Below are positions 1-6,908 of a stretch of 6,908 nt of DNA, piece by piece (positions within the stretch are counted from its first letter, which is position 1; each line of letters starts with the position of its first letter). The notes below the pieces were generated by a model. That model searched no databases. It had not been told where the DNA came from and was given only the letters and a program-made list of their open reading frames with translations. Source of the stretch: JBQTIM01 sp052388135 (GTDB taxonomy: Bacteria; Elusimicrobiota; Elusimicrobia; FEN-1173); the NCBI GenBank assembly GCA_052388135.1, contig JBQTIM010000064.1:1-6908 (forward strand), read 5' to 3'. The translations under genes and the position numbers were made by a program.

Positions 1-255
1 TCGGGAACGACGGTGCGCTGCCAGGAGGAGCGGTCCCAGGCGCTGAACCGCTTTTTGGCCCGCCGCCGCCTGGTGGAGAAGATGGAGGAGAAAATTTTAG
101 GCGTCGCCAGCCGCCGGCGCCAGGAGATTGAAAAAATCAGGCGGCAGAAGCGCAAGAGGAGCCGCCGCGCCAAGCAAAAAATGCTCCGCGACAAGCGCTT
201 CCGCTCCGAGGTCAAAGCGAACCGACGCTCCGTGCCTCCTCCTGGAGACTTTTAG
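1..255 (+). CDS. Class I release-factor-like protein, C-terminal part (5' truncated by window edge)
   Basis: The frame is open from base 1 (Ser-Gly-Thr-Thr-Val-Arg-Cys-Gln...), so the GTG at 13 is probably an internal Val and the true start lies upstream of the window. The visible 84 residues begin with VRCQEERSQALNRFLARR, typical of the end of the RF-1 domain (Pfam RF-1) in peptide chain release factors and ArfB/YaeJ-like rescue factors. A strongly basic tail follows, rich in Arg and Lys (IRRQKRKRSRRAKQKML). In ArfB a basic tail enters the empty mRNA channel of stalled ribosomes, and a similar role is an inference here. The catalytic GGQ motif would be upstream and cannot be seen, so hydrolase competence cannot be judged. 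The gene is convergent with the macB-like gene, whose stop lies 73 bases away. The alternative is a stand-alone release-factor-like protein of unknown role. Confidence 0.8.
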   Translation, partial: SGTTVRCQEERSQALNRFLARRRLVEKMEEKILGVASRRRQEIEKIRRQKRKRSRRAKQKMLRDKRFRSEVKANRRSVPPPGDF

Positions 256-315
256 CAACGCTCTCCTTCCCCCGCCTTCCGTCCCGGTCCGTCCTCGGTC
301 GTGAAACCCTCTCAA

Positions 316-328
316 AGCGCGCCCGCGC

Positions 329-329
<1 letters not shown>
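316..329 (-). terminator. Weak hairpin at the end of the macB-like gene
   Basis: A short inverted repeat (AGCGC, 4-base loop, GCGCT on the minus strand) begins within the TGA stop codon of the macB-like gene and is followed by TTTGAGAGGGTTT. The stem is only 5 bp and the T-tract is poor, so this is at best a weak terminator. Nothing else is visible in the 73-base convergent gap at 256-328. Confidence 0.25.
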
Positions 330-2276
<1,947 letters not shown>

Positions 2277-2284
2277 CGGACCGG

Positions 2285-2291
2285 CTCCGCC
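2285..2291 (-). promoter_or_regulatory. Ribosome binding site deciding the TTG start of macB
   Basis: The minus strand reads GGCGGAG followed by 8 bases and then TTG at 2276. It lies just after the TGA of the macA-like gene (2298-2296), so translation of macB is probably coupled to that of macA. Confidence 0.65.
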
Positions 2292-2295
2292 GGGA

Positions 2296-3273
2296 TCATC
2301 GGGGTCCGCTGTTCCGGCTCTGCCGGCGCGGGCCGCCGGGCGCGAAGGGGCTCGCCTGGGCGCCGCCCGATGAGCGCGGCAGCCGCACCGCCGGGACAAG
2401 GACGGTCTCCCCCTCGTCCAGGCCGTCCAGAACTTCGGTCCGCTTGCCGTCGCTCAGGCCGGTCTCGATCTTCCGGCGCACGGGCTCTCCTCTATTGCCG
2501 GGAACGAGCGCGCTTTCCTCCCCGTCTTCGCCGCGGCGCACCGTTTCCGCCGGCACCAGCAGGACGCCCGTTTTCTTCGCCGTCACGAAGTTCACGTTGG
2601 CCGTCATGCCGCTGCGCATGAAGTCCGGCACGCGGGCCGGCAGGACGTCCACTTCGTAGAGGGTCACGTTGTTCACGGTCTTGGCCTCGAAGGCGATGTG
2701 GTCCACTCGGCCCGGCACGGTCTCATCGGGGTAGGCGTCCAGGCTGATGCCGGCCGTCTGGCCTTTTTTCACGCGGCCGATGTCCGTTTCATCCACCTGA
2801 GCCTTGACGATGAGCCTGTCCGACATGACGAAGAGCGCGTCCTGGGCCGTCACCGTCTGGCCCGGCTCCACGTTCCGGGCGATGACCGTGCCGTCCAGCG
2901 GCGCCGCCAAGGGCGCGGGCTTGTAGAGGCCTTCCCAGCGGGCCAGTTCCTCGGGCCCCCGGGCCCGGGCCGCGTCCAGGAGCGCCGCCCGTTCCGACGA
3001 GCTCATCCAGGCCAGCACCTGCCCGCGCTTGGCGGAATCGCCTTCCCGAACGAGTATGGACTCCACGCGTCCCGCGATGGGCGGCTTGATCTCCAGCCGG
3101 TTGCGCGGCTGGACCACGCCCGTGGCCAGGACGCGGAGCTCGATATCTCCCCGTTCCGCCGCGGCCTCGCGGAAAACCGGCCCATCGCCCGCTCCCCGCT
3201 TGACCCGGTAAACCGCCAACGCTCCGGCCAGGACGAACGCCGCCGCGGCCCAAACCAACTTTTTTCGTTTCAT
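2296..3273 (-). CDS. macA: MacA-like periplasmic adaptor (membrane fusion protein) with a very short hairpin
   Basis: Periplasmic adaptor that bridges the MacB-type transporter and the outer-membrane channel. The protein has 325 residues. An N-terminal membrane anchor or uncleaved signal (MKRKKLVWAAAAFVLAGALA, 1-20) is followed by the two halves of a lipoyl/biotinyl-like domain: about 55-90 (ATGVVQPRNRLEIKPPIAG onward) and about 119-150 (PAPLAAPLDGTVIARNVEPG). A beta-barrel domain (about 153-230) and a membrane-proximal domain (about 235-296) come next, ending in a Pro/Gly/Arg-rich tail. Between the lipoyl halves only about 28 residues (91-118) remain, far less than the long coiled-coil hairpin of E. 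coli MacA (371 residues). The ATG at 3273 has GGAG 6 bases upstream. There are 19 bases between its stop and the macB TTG, and 70 bases separate it from the tolC-family stop. This is an HlyD/RND-MFP family member; its pairing with MacB rather than an RND pump is inferred from the adjacent gene. Confidence 0.92.
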   Translation of the reverse strand: MKRKKLVWAAAAFVLAGALAVYRVKRGAGDGPVFREAAAERGDIELRVLATGVVQPRNRLEIKPPIAGRVESILVREGDSAKRGQVLAWMSSSERAALLDAARARGPEELARWEGLYKPAPLAAPLDGTVIARNVEPGQTVTAQDALFVMSDRLIVKAQVDETDIGRVKKGQTAGISLDAYPDETVPGRVDHIAFEAKTVNNVTLYEVDVLPARVPDFMRSGMTANVNFVTAKKTGVLLVPAETVRRGEDGEESALVPGNRGEPVRRKIETGLSDGKRTEVLDGLDEGETVLVPAVRLPRSSGGAQASPFAPGGPRRQSRNSGPR

Positions 3274-3343
3274 GGATGTCTCCGTCCGACGGCTGATTTT
3301 TCCCGATGGTTCCGGCCGGCGGCGGTCCGGCGCGCGTCCGCTC

Positions 3344-4582
3344 TCACGGCAGGCCCGCGCCTTGGGCCGATTCCCACGCCGCCTCCGCCCGCACCGCGTC
3401 GCGCCGGGCCGCCAAAATTTCCTTCTCGCGGCTGATCAGCTCGTTCTCGATGATGTCCCAGTCGTCGAAGGAAAGGAGGCCGCTGGAATACTGGCTGCGG
3501 GCGATCTCGGCGCGGACCCGGGCCGCTTCGAAAAAGTTCTCCTGCACGTCCACGCGCTCCGCGGCGTCCTGGTGGGCGGCGAAGGCCTCCTCCAAGTCCA
3601 GCGCGGCCTGCAGCTCGGCGCCGCGCAAGGCCGCCTCGGCGGCGCGGCGCTCCGCCCGGGCGTCCCGCAGGCCGTAAACGTTTTTTCCGCCGGAAAAAAG
3701 CGGGATGGACAAGGCGATGCCCGCGGACCAGCTTTCCGAGTCCGGCGGCCAATCGGGACCGCCGCGGGAGAGGCTTCCGGAGGCGGAAAGGTCCGGGGCG
3801 AAGGCCCCGCGCGCGGAAATTTCGCCGGCGCGGGCGGCCGCCAGGCGGGCCCGGGCGCGGCGGTGGGCCGGCGTGCGGGGAACCAAGCCGGGGAAATCCG
3901 GCTCTTGAGCCGGTTCGGCCACGTCGAAAGCGCCGGAAACCGAGAGGGGATCGAAGGGCGGCAGGCCCAGGGCTTTGGCCAGCTCACGCCGGGCCACGCG
4001 CCGGGCCCGGCGGGCCTGGGACACCTCGAATTGGGCCTGGCGGTGGGCGGCGCGGCTCCGCAAGAAAGCTCCCCGGTGTTCCCGGCCGGCCTCGAACCGA
4101 AGCTCCACCAGGCGCACGTTCTCCCGGCGGCGGGACTCGATGGTTTGGACCACCGTCTCCTGCTGTTGGGCGAAGAGCAGGCCGGCGAAAGCGCTTTTGG
4201 CGTCGAAAGCGGCCGCGGCCGCGGCTCCGTCGAGGGCGGCCTCGGCTTCCTCCAGTTCCGCCTGGGCGCGGTCCAGGGCCGCCTTGTCCTGGAACCCGGC
4301 GAAAAGGTTTTGGCGGGCCGAAAGGCCGGCGGAGTAACTTTTACGCGGAGAGCCCGGAGAAGCGTCCGATTGGGAATGGCCGGCTTCGGCGGCGACCGCC
4401 GGAAGGAACCTTTCCCGGCGGGCAAGGCGGCGGGCCCGCGCGCTTTCCAACCCTTCCCGGGCGGCCCGCAGGGCCGGATTGTTCTCCTTGGCCAGGGCGG
4501 CGGCTTGTTCCCAGGAGAGTATCCTGCCGGAAGAATTTTCCCGCGGCTCGCCGGCGTCTTCGCCCGAGGACGTCCCGGCCAA
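3344..4582 (-). CDS. TolC-family outer-membrane efflux channel protein (start uncertain)
   Basis: Outer-membrane channel component predicted to serve the adjacent MacA/MacB-type pump. From the TTG at 4582 it has 412 residues, the usual size for TolC/OEP proteins. It shows two OEP-type repeats rich in long Ala/Glu/Arg helices. The first opens with LSWEQAAALAKENNPALRAA, the classic N-terminal OEP helix. The second opens near TPAHRRARARLAAARAGE and contains a strand segment (GIALSIPLFSGG). The last helix carries YSSGLLSFDDWDIIENELI, typical of the family's C-terminal end. The start is a problem. TTG 4582 is the only ATG/GTG/TTG in frame after the preceding stop, has no Shine-Dalgarno sequence, and yields a protein without a signal peptide. 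The in-frame codons just upstream (RRLGPAFFTFVFLLAG) look like a signal peptide but have no standard start codon and lie in the T-rich tail of a terminator. The family assignment is secure; the N-terminus is not. Confidence 0.88.
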   Translation of the reverse strand: MAGTSSGEDAGEPRENSSGRILSWEQAAALAKENNPALRAAREGLESARARRLARRERFLPAVAAEAGHSQSDASPGSPRKSYSAGLSARQNLFAGFQDKAALDRAQAELEEAEAALDGAAAAAAFDAKSAFAGLLFAQQQETVVQTIESRRRENVRLVELRFEAGREHRGAFLRSRAAHRQAQFEVSQARRARRVARRELAKALGLPPFDPLSVSGAFDVAEPAQEPDFPGLVPRTPAHRRARARLAAARAGEISARGAFAPDLSASGSLSRGGPDWPPDSESWSAGIALSIPLFSGGKNVYGLRDARAERRAAEAALRGAELQAALDLEEAFAAHQDAAERVDVQENFFEAARVRAEIARSQYSSGLLSFDDWDIIENELISREKEILAARRDAVRAEAAWESAQGAGLP

Positions 4583-4598
4583 AAGGAAAACAAAAGTG

Positions 4599-4646
4599 AA
4601 AAAAGCCGGCCCGAGCCTCCGGTGGAGAGGCCCGGCCGCCGGCTTT
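4599..4646 (-). terminator. Strong intrinsic terminator between the sensor gene and the tolC-family gene
   Basis: On the minus strand an AAAGCCGGC arm, a 2-base GG bulge and CCGGGCCTC pair across a 7-base loop (TCCACCG) with GAGGCTCGG and GCCGGCTTT. The stem is about 18 bp including one G-U pair and three A-T closing pairs. It is followed by six T residues, CAC and TTTT. On the plus strand the G-U becomes an A-C mismatch and the trailing T-run is only three bases, so termination should act mainly on leftward transcripts. It begins 15 bases after the stop codon of the Spy-like gene, and its tail runs into the apparent 5' end of the tolC-family gene. It could be a plain terminator for the sigma operon or an attenuator in front of the pump genes. 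Confidence 0.8.
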
Positions 4647-4661
4647 CTCCGGAAGGAGCGG

Positions 4662-5132
4662 CTATTTCTTCCGATGTTCAGGGCCGCGCTCTTTTCCCGC
4701 GCCGTGGCGGCGCCCGCGCTTCTCGTGCATCATTTCGTGGAACTTCTTGAATTGCTCCGGCGTCAGGATTTTCCGCACCTCCAGGACTCCCTGGAGCTTG
4801 TGGTCCGCCGCCTGCCTGTGCAGCTCCTGCATCTCGGCGTGGAGGGCTTTCACTTTGGTCTCGTCCATGTCCGGTTTTTCCAGCTCCTGCTTGAGCGCCT
4901 CTTTCTTCTGCTTCATCTGCTCCCAGTGTTGCTTTCCCTGCCCTTTGTGAGCCTTGCGGTGCTCCTGCAGGCGGGTTTTCTGCTCGGGCGTGAGGTTGAG
5001 CTTTTTTTGCATCTCCTCCATGCGGGCTTCCTTCTTCTTCTCCCAGCCGTCGTGGCCGTCCGGATGTTCGGCGCCGACGGCGGCGGCCAGCAACAGGACG
5101 GGCAGGATGGCCAGCTTCTTTCGCGTGTTCAT
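4662..5132 (-). CDS. CpxP/Spy/CnrX-like His-rich periplasmic protein (candidate metal/stress sensor)
   Basis: Small exported protein of 156 residues. Residues 1-21 form a signal peptide (MNTRKKLAILPVLLLAAAVGA), probably cleaved before Glu22. The mature part is almost entirely charged alpha helix with two copies of the family's LTxxQ motif, LTPEQ at 47-51 and 123-127. It has 12 histidines, 8 methionines (counting the initiator) and no cysteine. His pairs spaced i,i+4 occur at H23/H27, H58/H62 and H132/H136; the last two fall shortly after each LTPEQ motif. The C-terminal tail is basic (EKRGRRHGAGKERG). Relatives act as periplasmic chaperones (Spy), inhibitors of envelope signalling (CpxP) or metal sensors (CnrX, ZraP). 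Placement directly after an ECF sigma/anti-sigma pair favours sensing, as in CnrYXH, but that is inferred. AAAGGAGG begins right at the anti-sigma stop codon and ends 6 bases before the ATG, so translation is probably coupled. Confidence 0.88.
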   Translation of the reverse strand: MNTRKKLAILPVLLLAAAVGAEHPDGHDGWEKKKEARMEEMQKKLNLTPEQKTRLQEHRKAHKGQGKQHWEQMKQKKEALKQELEKPDMDETKVKALHAEMQELHRQAADHKLQGVLEVRKILTPEQFKKFHEMMHEKRGRRHGAGKERGPEHRKK

Positions 5133-5138
5133 GGGTTG

Positions 5139-5146
5139 CCTCCTTT
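5139..5146 (-). promoter_or_regulatory. Strong ribosome binding site of the Spy-like gene
   Basis: AAAGGAGG on the minus strand overlaps the TAA stop codon of the anti-sigma gene (5147-5145) and lies 6 bases before the ATG at 5132. This near-perfect Shine-Dalgarno sequence suggests high, coupled translation of the periplasmic protein. Confidence 0.75.
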
Positions 5147-5606
5147 ATAGGAAATAGGTTTCGATGTCCGTCTCCACGAGAGGCTCCTCTCCGGCCTCCG
5201 CGTAGGACGCTTCGATGAGGTCCGCCGCGTATTGCAGGGAGGCGGATGTTTCCGCCGGAGGCACGGGCGGCGCGGCGGGACGTAAAACGACAACGGCCAG
5301 GACGGCCGCCGCGGCGGCGCCGGCCAGGGCGAAGCGGGGAAAAGAGGCGGCCGCGCGCAGGCGGGACGCCGTCCGCGCCCAAACGCCGGGCTCCTCGATG
5401 CGGGCCATGACCCGCTCCACGAACTCCTCCGACGCCTGCGCCCGCGCGGCCGGAAAAAAAACCACGGCGGTTTTTTTCCAAGCGTCCAGGTCGGCGCGGC
5501 AGGAGGCGCAGGCCTCCAGGTGCCGGCGCGCCTCGGCCTGTTCGGCCGGCGAAAGTTCGCCGTCGTGGAGCTGAAAAACTTTTTCTTGCATCGCTTCGTG
5601 GTCCAT
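5145..5606 (-). CDS. Zinc-finger (zf-HC2/ZAS) transmembrane anti-sigma factor
   Basis: Anti-sigma factor expected to hold the upstream ECF sigma factor at the inner membrane. The protein has 153 residues from the ATG at 5606. The cytoplasmic N-terminal domain carries HDGELSPAEQAEARRHLEAC with the ZAS zinc motif H29-x3-C33-x2-C36, plus H14 as a possible further ligand. One membrane helix follows (FALAGAAAAAVLAVVVL, about 92-108). A short periplasmic tail then begins Pro-rich (PAAPPVPPAE) and ends strongly acidic (about nine Asp/Glu against one Arg over the last 45 residues). ATG 5606 was preferred over ATG 5618 because GGAGG lies 5 bases before it, while nothing suitable precedes 5618; the longer form would have 157 residues. 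The gene starts 16 bases after the sigma stop codon. Regulation is presumably by release of the sigma factor on a periplasmic signal, possibly relayed by the downstream Spy-like protein. Confidence 0.88.
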   Translation of the reverse strand: MDHEAMQEKVFQLHDGELSPAEQAEARRHLEACASCRADLDAWKKTAVVFFPAARAQASEEFVERVMARIEEPGVWARTASRLRAAASFPRFALAGAAAAAVLAVVVLRPAAPPVPPAETSASLQYAADLIEASYAEAGEEPLVETDIETYFL

Positions 5607-5611
5607 GTCGG

Positions 5612-5616
5612 CCTCC
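5612..5616 (-). promoter_or_regulatory. Ribosome binding site deciding the anti-sigma start
   Basis: GGAGG lies between the two candidate ATG codons at 5618 and 5606, with a 5-base spacer to the latter. This supports initiation at 5606. Confidence 0.6.
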
Positions 5617-5622
5617 ATGGGT

Positions 5623-6192
5623 TTAGACGCCGGAGAGTTCCGGAAAGTGTCGCGCTTTCTCGCGCAGGGCGGCCCGCGCCCGCCGCAGGCGGGCCTTCAC
5701 CGAATCCAGGGAATCCCCGGTGGCGGCCGAAATTTCCTCGTAGGAAAGGCCCTGGGCTTCGCGCAGGGTCAGCACCAGGCGGTAGTCGGGCGGAAGGGAT
5801 TCCAGGACGGACCGGACGCCTTCAGCGCCGGGCGGCGCCGCAGGCTCCGGCGGGCGGCGAAGGGCGGCCTCCCCGCCGGATTCCAAAAGGGCGTCCAGGG
5901 ATTGGGCGCGCCGCGCCGCGCGGGACTTCAGCACGTCCAGGCAACGATGGTAGGAGATGCGGTAAAGCCAAGTGGAGAAGGCGGATTGGAAACGGAAATC
6001 GGAGAGTCGCCGGTAAGCCCGCACGAAAATGTCCTGGGCGGCGTCCTCCGCCTCGGCGTCGTTGCGCAGCAGCGAGCGGCAGAGGAAGAGAACTTTGTCC
6101 TGGTGCGAGCGCACCAGCGCGGCGAAAGCGCCGCGGTCGCCGGCCAATACGGCGCGGACGACGTCGTGATCTTCGCGGGGGTCGGGAGTCAT
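5623..6192 (-). CDS. ECF (extracytoplasmic function) RNA polymerase sigma factor
   Basis: Group 4 sigma factor of 189 residues, the normal size. Region 2 covers about residues 22-88. It includes the helix DAEAEDAAQDIFVRAYRRL (45-63) and the promoter-melting/-10 recognition segment FSTWLYRISYHRCLDVL (72-88). A variable Pro/Ala-rich linker (about 90-125) leads to region 4 (about 128-178), with LPPDYRLVLTLREAQGLSYE and the helix-turn-helix ISAATGDSLDSVKARLRRAR that reads the -35 element. The ATG at 6192 was chosen because AAAGGA sits 7 bases upstream. A TTG at 6225 would add 11 residues but has no such site and would reach almost to the neighbouring stop codon. The gene is immediately followed by a ZAS anti-sigma gene, the standard partner arrangement. 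Only 49 bases separate it from the upstream antiporter gene, so its promoter lies either in that gap or within the antiporter's 3' end, or it is transcribed by read-through. Confidence 0.93.
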   Translation of the reverse strand: MTPDPREDHDVVRAVLAGDRGAFAALVRSHQDKVLFLCRSLLRNDAEAEDAAQDIFVRAYRRLSDFRFQSAFSTWLYRISYHRCLDVLKSRAARRAQSLDALLESGGEAALRRPPEPAAPPGAEGVRSVLESLPPDYRLVLTLREAQGLSYEEISAATGDSLDSVKARLRRARAALREKARHFPELSGV

Positions 6193-6241
6193 GGGGCCAT
6201 CCTTTGGACGACCGGCCCCGGACAAAAGTGTCGCGGCGGGA

Positions 6242-6908
6242 TCAGGCCTCGCCGGCCACCAGTTCGAAACCCCGCGCGCCGGCCAGCCGGCCCGAGACGA
6301 TGACGTGGGCGGCGCCCTCCGCCGACATGCGCGCCGCCTCGCCGTCGTCCTCCGCCGACATCACCAGCCGGGCCCGCGGCGCCAGGCGTTTCAAGTGGTC
6401 CAACAGGCGGCGGTTGGTGATGCCTTTCAAGAACGTGTCGGATATGGAACAGATCACGGTGGAGGCGTCCTCGATGCCCAAATGGCCCAGCGTTTCCGGG
6501 TGGGCCAGGTCGCCGTAGGCCCAGCGGAACCCTCTCCGCTCCAGGCTTTCCTTGAGGGCCGCGTTGTAATCCACCACCAGGATGCGCTCCTTCAACTCCG
6601 GCGCTTTTTCCTCCACCCTGTCCAGGAACGCCGGTCCCGCGCCCCGGAAACAGCCCAACAAAACGATGTCTCGCTTGCGCTCCCTCGCCGGGCCTCCGCC
6701 GTCCCCTTCCCCCTTTTCACGCGCGCCGATAAGGTGCAGGGCCCCCAGGAAAATCCGCGCCAGCCGGTCGTTGAACTTGATCATGTAAGTGGACAGGATG
6801 GAGGCCGTCAGCATGGCCGCCAACACCGTGGACGAGAGACTTTCGGACACGTGGCCGTATTTCACGCCCAAGGCCAGGATCACCAGGGAAAATTCGCTGA
6901 TCTGGGCC
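6242..6908 (-). CDS. Kef-type cation:proton antiporter with RCK/TrkA-N domain, C-terminal part (5' truncated by window edge)
   Basis: The frame is open from the right window edge; the first complete codon is at 6907. The 221 visible residues begin AQISEFSLVILALGVKYG, matching the conserved AQ(I/G)EFSFV segment in late membrane helices of CPA2 (KefB/C-type) exchangers. The last membrane helices follow (SSTVLAAMLTASILSTYMI), then a cytoplasmic linker with a charged Gly/Arg-rich stretch, then a TrkA-N/RCK Rossmann domain. That domain contains RDIVLLGCFRGAGPAF, ILVVDYN, the strand-turn YGDLAHPETLGHLGIEDA, and a later ARLVMSAED strand. RCK domains bind NAD(H) or other ligands to gate K+ efflux or exchange. 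The usual GxGxxG dinucleotide loop is degenerate here (GCFRGA). The protein ends directly after this domain, with no TrkA-C domain. It is a CPA2 family member; the transported ion is unknown. Confidence 0.85.
   Translation of the reverse strand, partial: AQISEFSLVILALGVKYGHVSESLSSTVLAAMLTASILSTYMIKFNDRLARIFLGALHLIGAREKGEGDGGGPARERKRDIVLLGCFRGAGPAFLDRVEEKAPELKERILVVDYNAALKESLERRGFRWAYGDLAHPETLGHLGIEDASTVICSISDTFLKGITNRRLLDHLKRLAPRARLVMSAEDDGEAARMSAEGAAHVIVSGRLAGARGFELVAGEA

Noticed and set aside
97..315. Minus-strand frame of 72 codons opposite the release-factor-like gene
   Set aside because: It is antisense to a recognisable RF-1-type C-terminus and has no domain or ribosome binding site support.
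2277..2399. N-terminal extension of the MacB-type protein to 2399
   Set aside because: It overlaps the 3' end of the macA-like gene by about 100 bases and encodes Arg/Ala/Pro-rich sequence unrelated to MacB. The TTG at 2276 has a ribosome binding site and gives the canonical N-terminus.
3272..4750. Long plus-strand open frame of 492 codons opposite the tolC-family gene
   Set aside because: It is antisense to a well-supported TolC-family gene, has Gly/Arg/Ala-rich composition without domains, and is explained by the high GC content leaving few stop codons.
4479..5150. Plus-strand open frame of 223 codons, Leu/Phe-rich, opposite the Spy-like gene
   Set aside because: Its Leu/Phe-rich composition is the mirror of Lys/Glu-rich helix codons on the real strand. 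The minus-strand gene has a signal peptide, LTPEQ motifs and an excellent ribosome binding site.
5644..6236. Direct repeat AAAGTGTCGCG near 5644 and near 6226, considered as a shared regulator site
   Set aside because: An 11-base match is expected by chance several times in a window of this size, and one copy lies inside the sigma coding region.
6235..6270. GAAC followed by CTGA upstream of the sigma gene, considered as an autoregulated ECF promoter
   Set aside because: The spacer is too short for a typical ECF promoter (about 16 bases) and the -35-like part falls in the antiporter coding region. No matching pair was found upstream of the tolC-family gene.

Overview
The window is GC-rich DNA from a Gram-negative (double-membrane) bacterium. 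The evidence is an outer-membrane-channel family protein, a periplasmic adaptor, a CpxP/Spy-type periplasmic protein and an anti-sigma factor with a periplasmic tail. The phylum cannot be fixed from sequence alone. The adaptor, with its very short hairpin, resembles those I associate with Elusimicrobiota/Omnitrophota-type or deltaproteobacterial genomes, but that is a low-confidence impression. Base and codon usage look uniform, and I see no insertion sequences, tRNA or rRNA genes, CRISPR arrays or attachment sites.

Layout, left to right: the 3' end of a plus-strand release-factor-like gene (1-255) converges on a long minus-strand block. In transcription order (right to left) that block is: the 3' end of a Kef-type cation:proton antiporter with an RCK domain (6908-6242); an ECF sigma factor (6192-5623); its zinc-finger membrane anti-sigma factor (5606-5145); a His-rich CpxP/Spy/CnrX-like periplasmic protein (5132-4662); a strong intrinsic terminator (4646-4599); a TolC-family outer-membrane factor (4582-3344); a MacA-like adaptor (3273-2296); and a MacB-type ABC transporter (2276-329).

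Inferred logic: the small periplasmic protein and the membrane anti-sigma factor together sense envelope or metal stress and release the ECF sigma factor. The sigma factor would then drive its own operon and probably the adjacent tripartite MacAB-TolC-type export pump. The arrangement recalls the CnrYXH sigma/anti-sigma/sensor set, but here it is attached to an ABC-type pump.

Three features need attention. MacB is split by a frameshift in its periplasmic domain. The tolC-family gene has no ATG or GTG start, and its signal-peptide-like codons lie inside the T-rich tail of the terminator. The terminator sits exactly between the sensor module and the pump module, where it could cap or attenuate pump expression.
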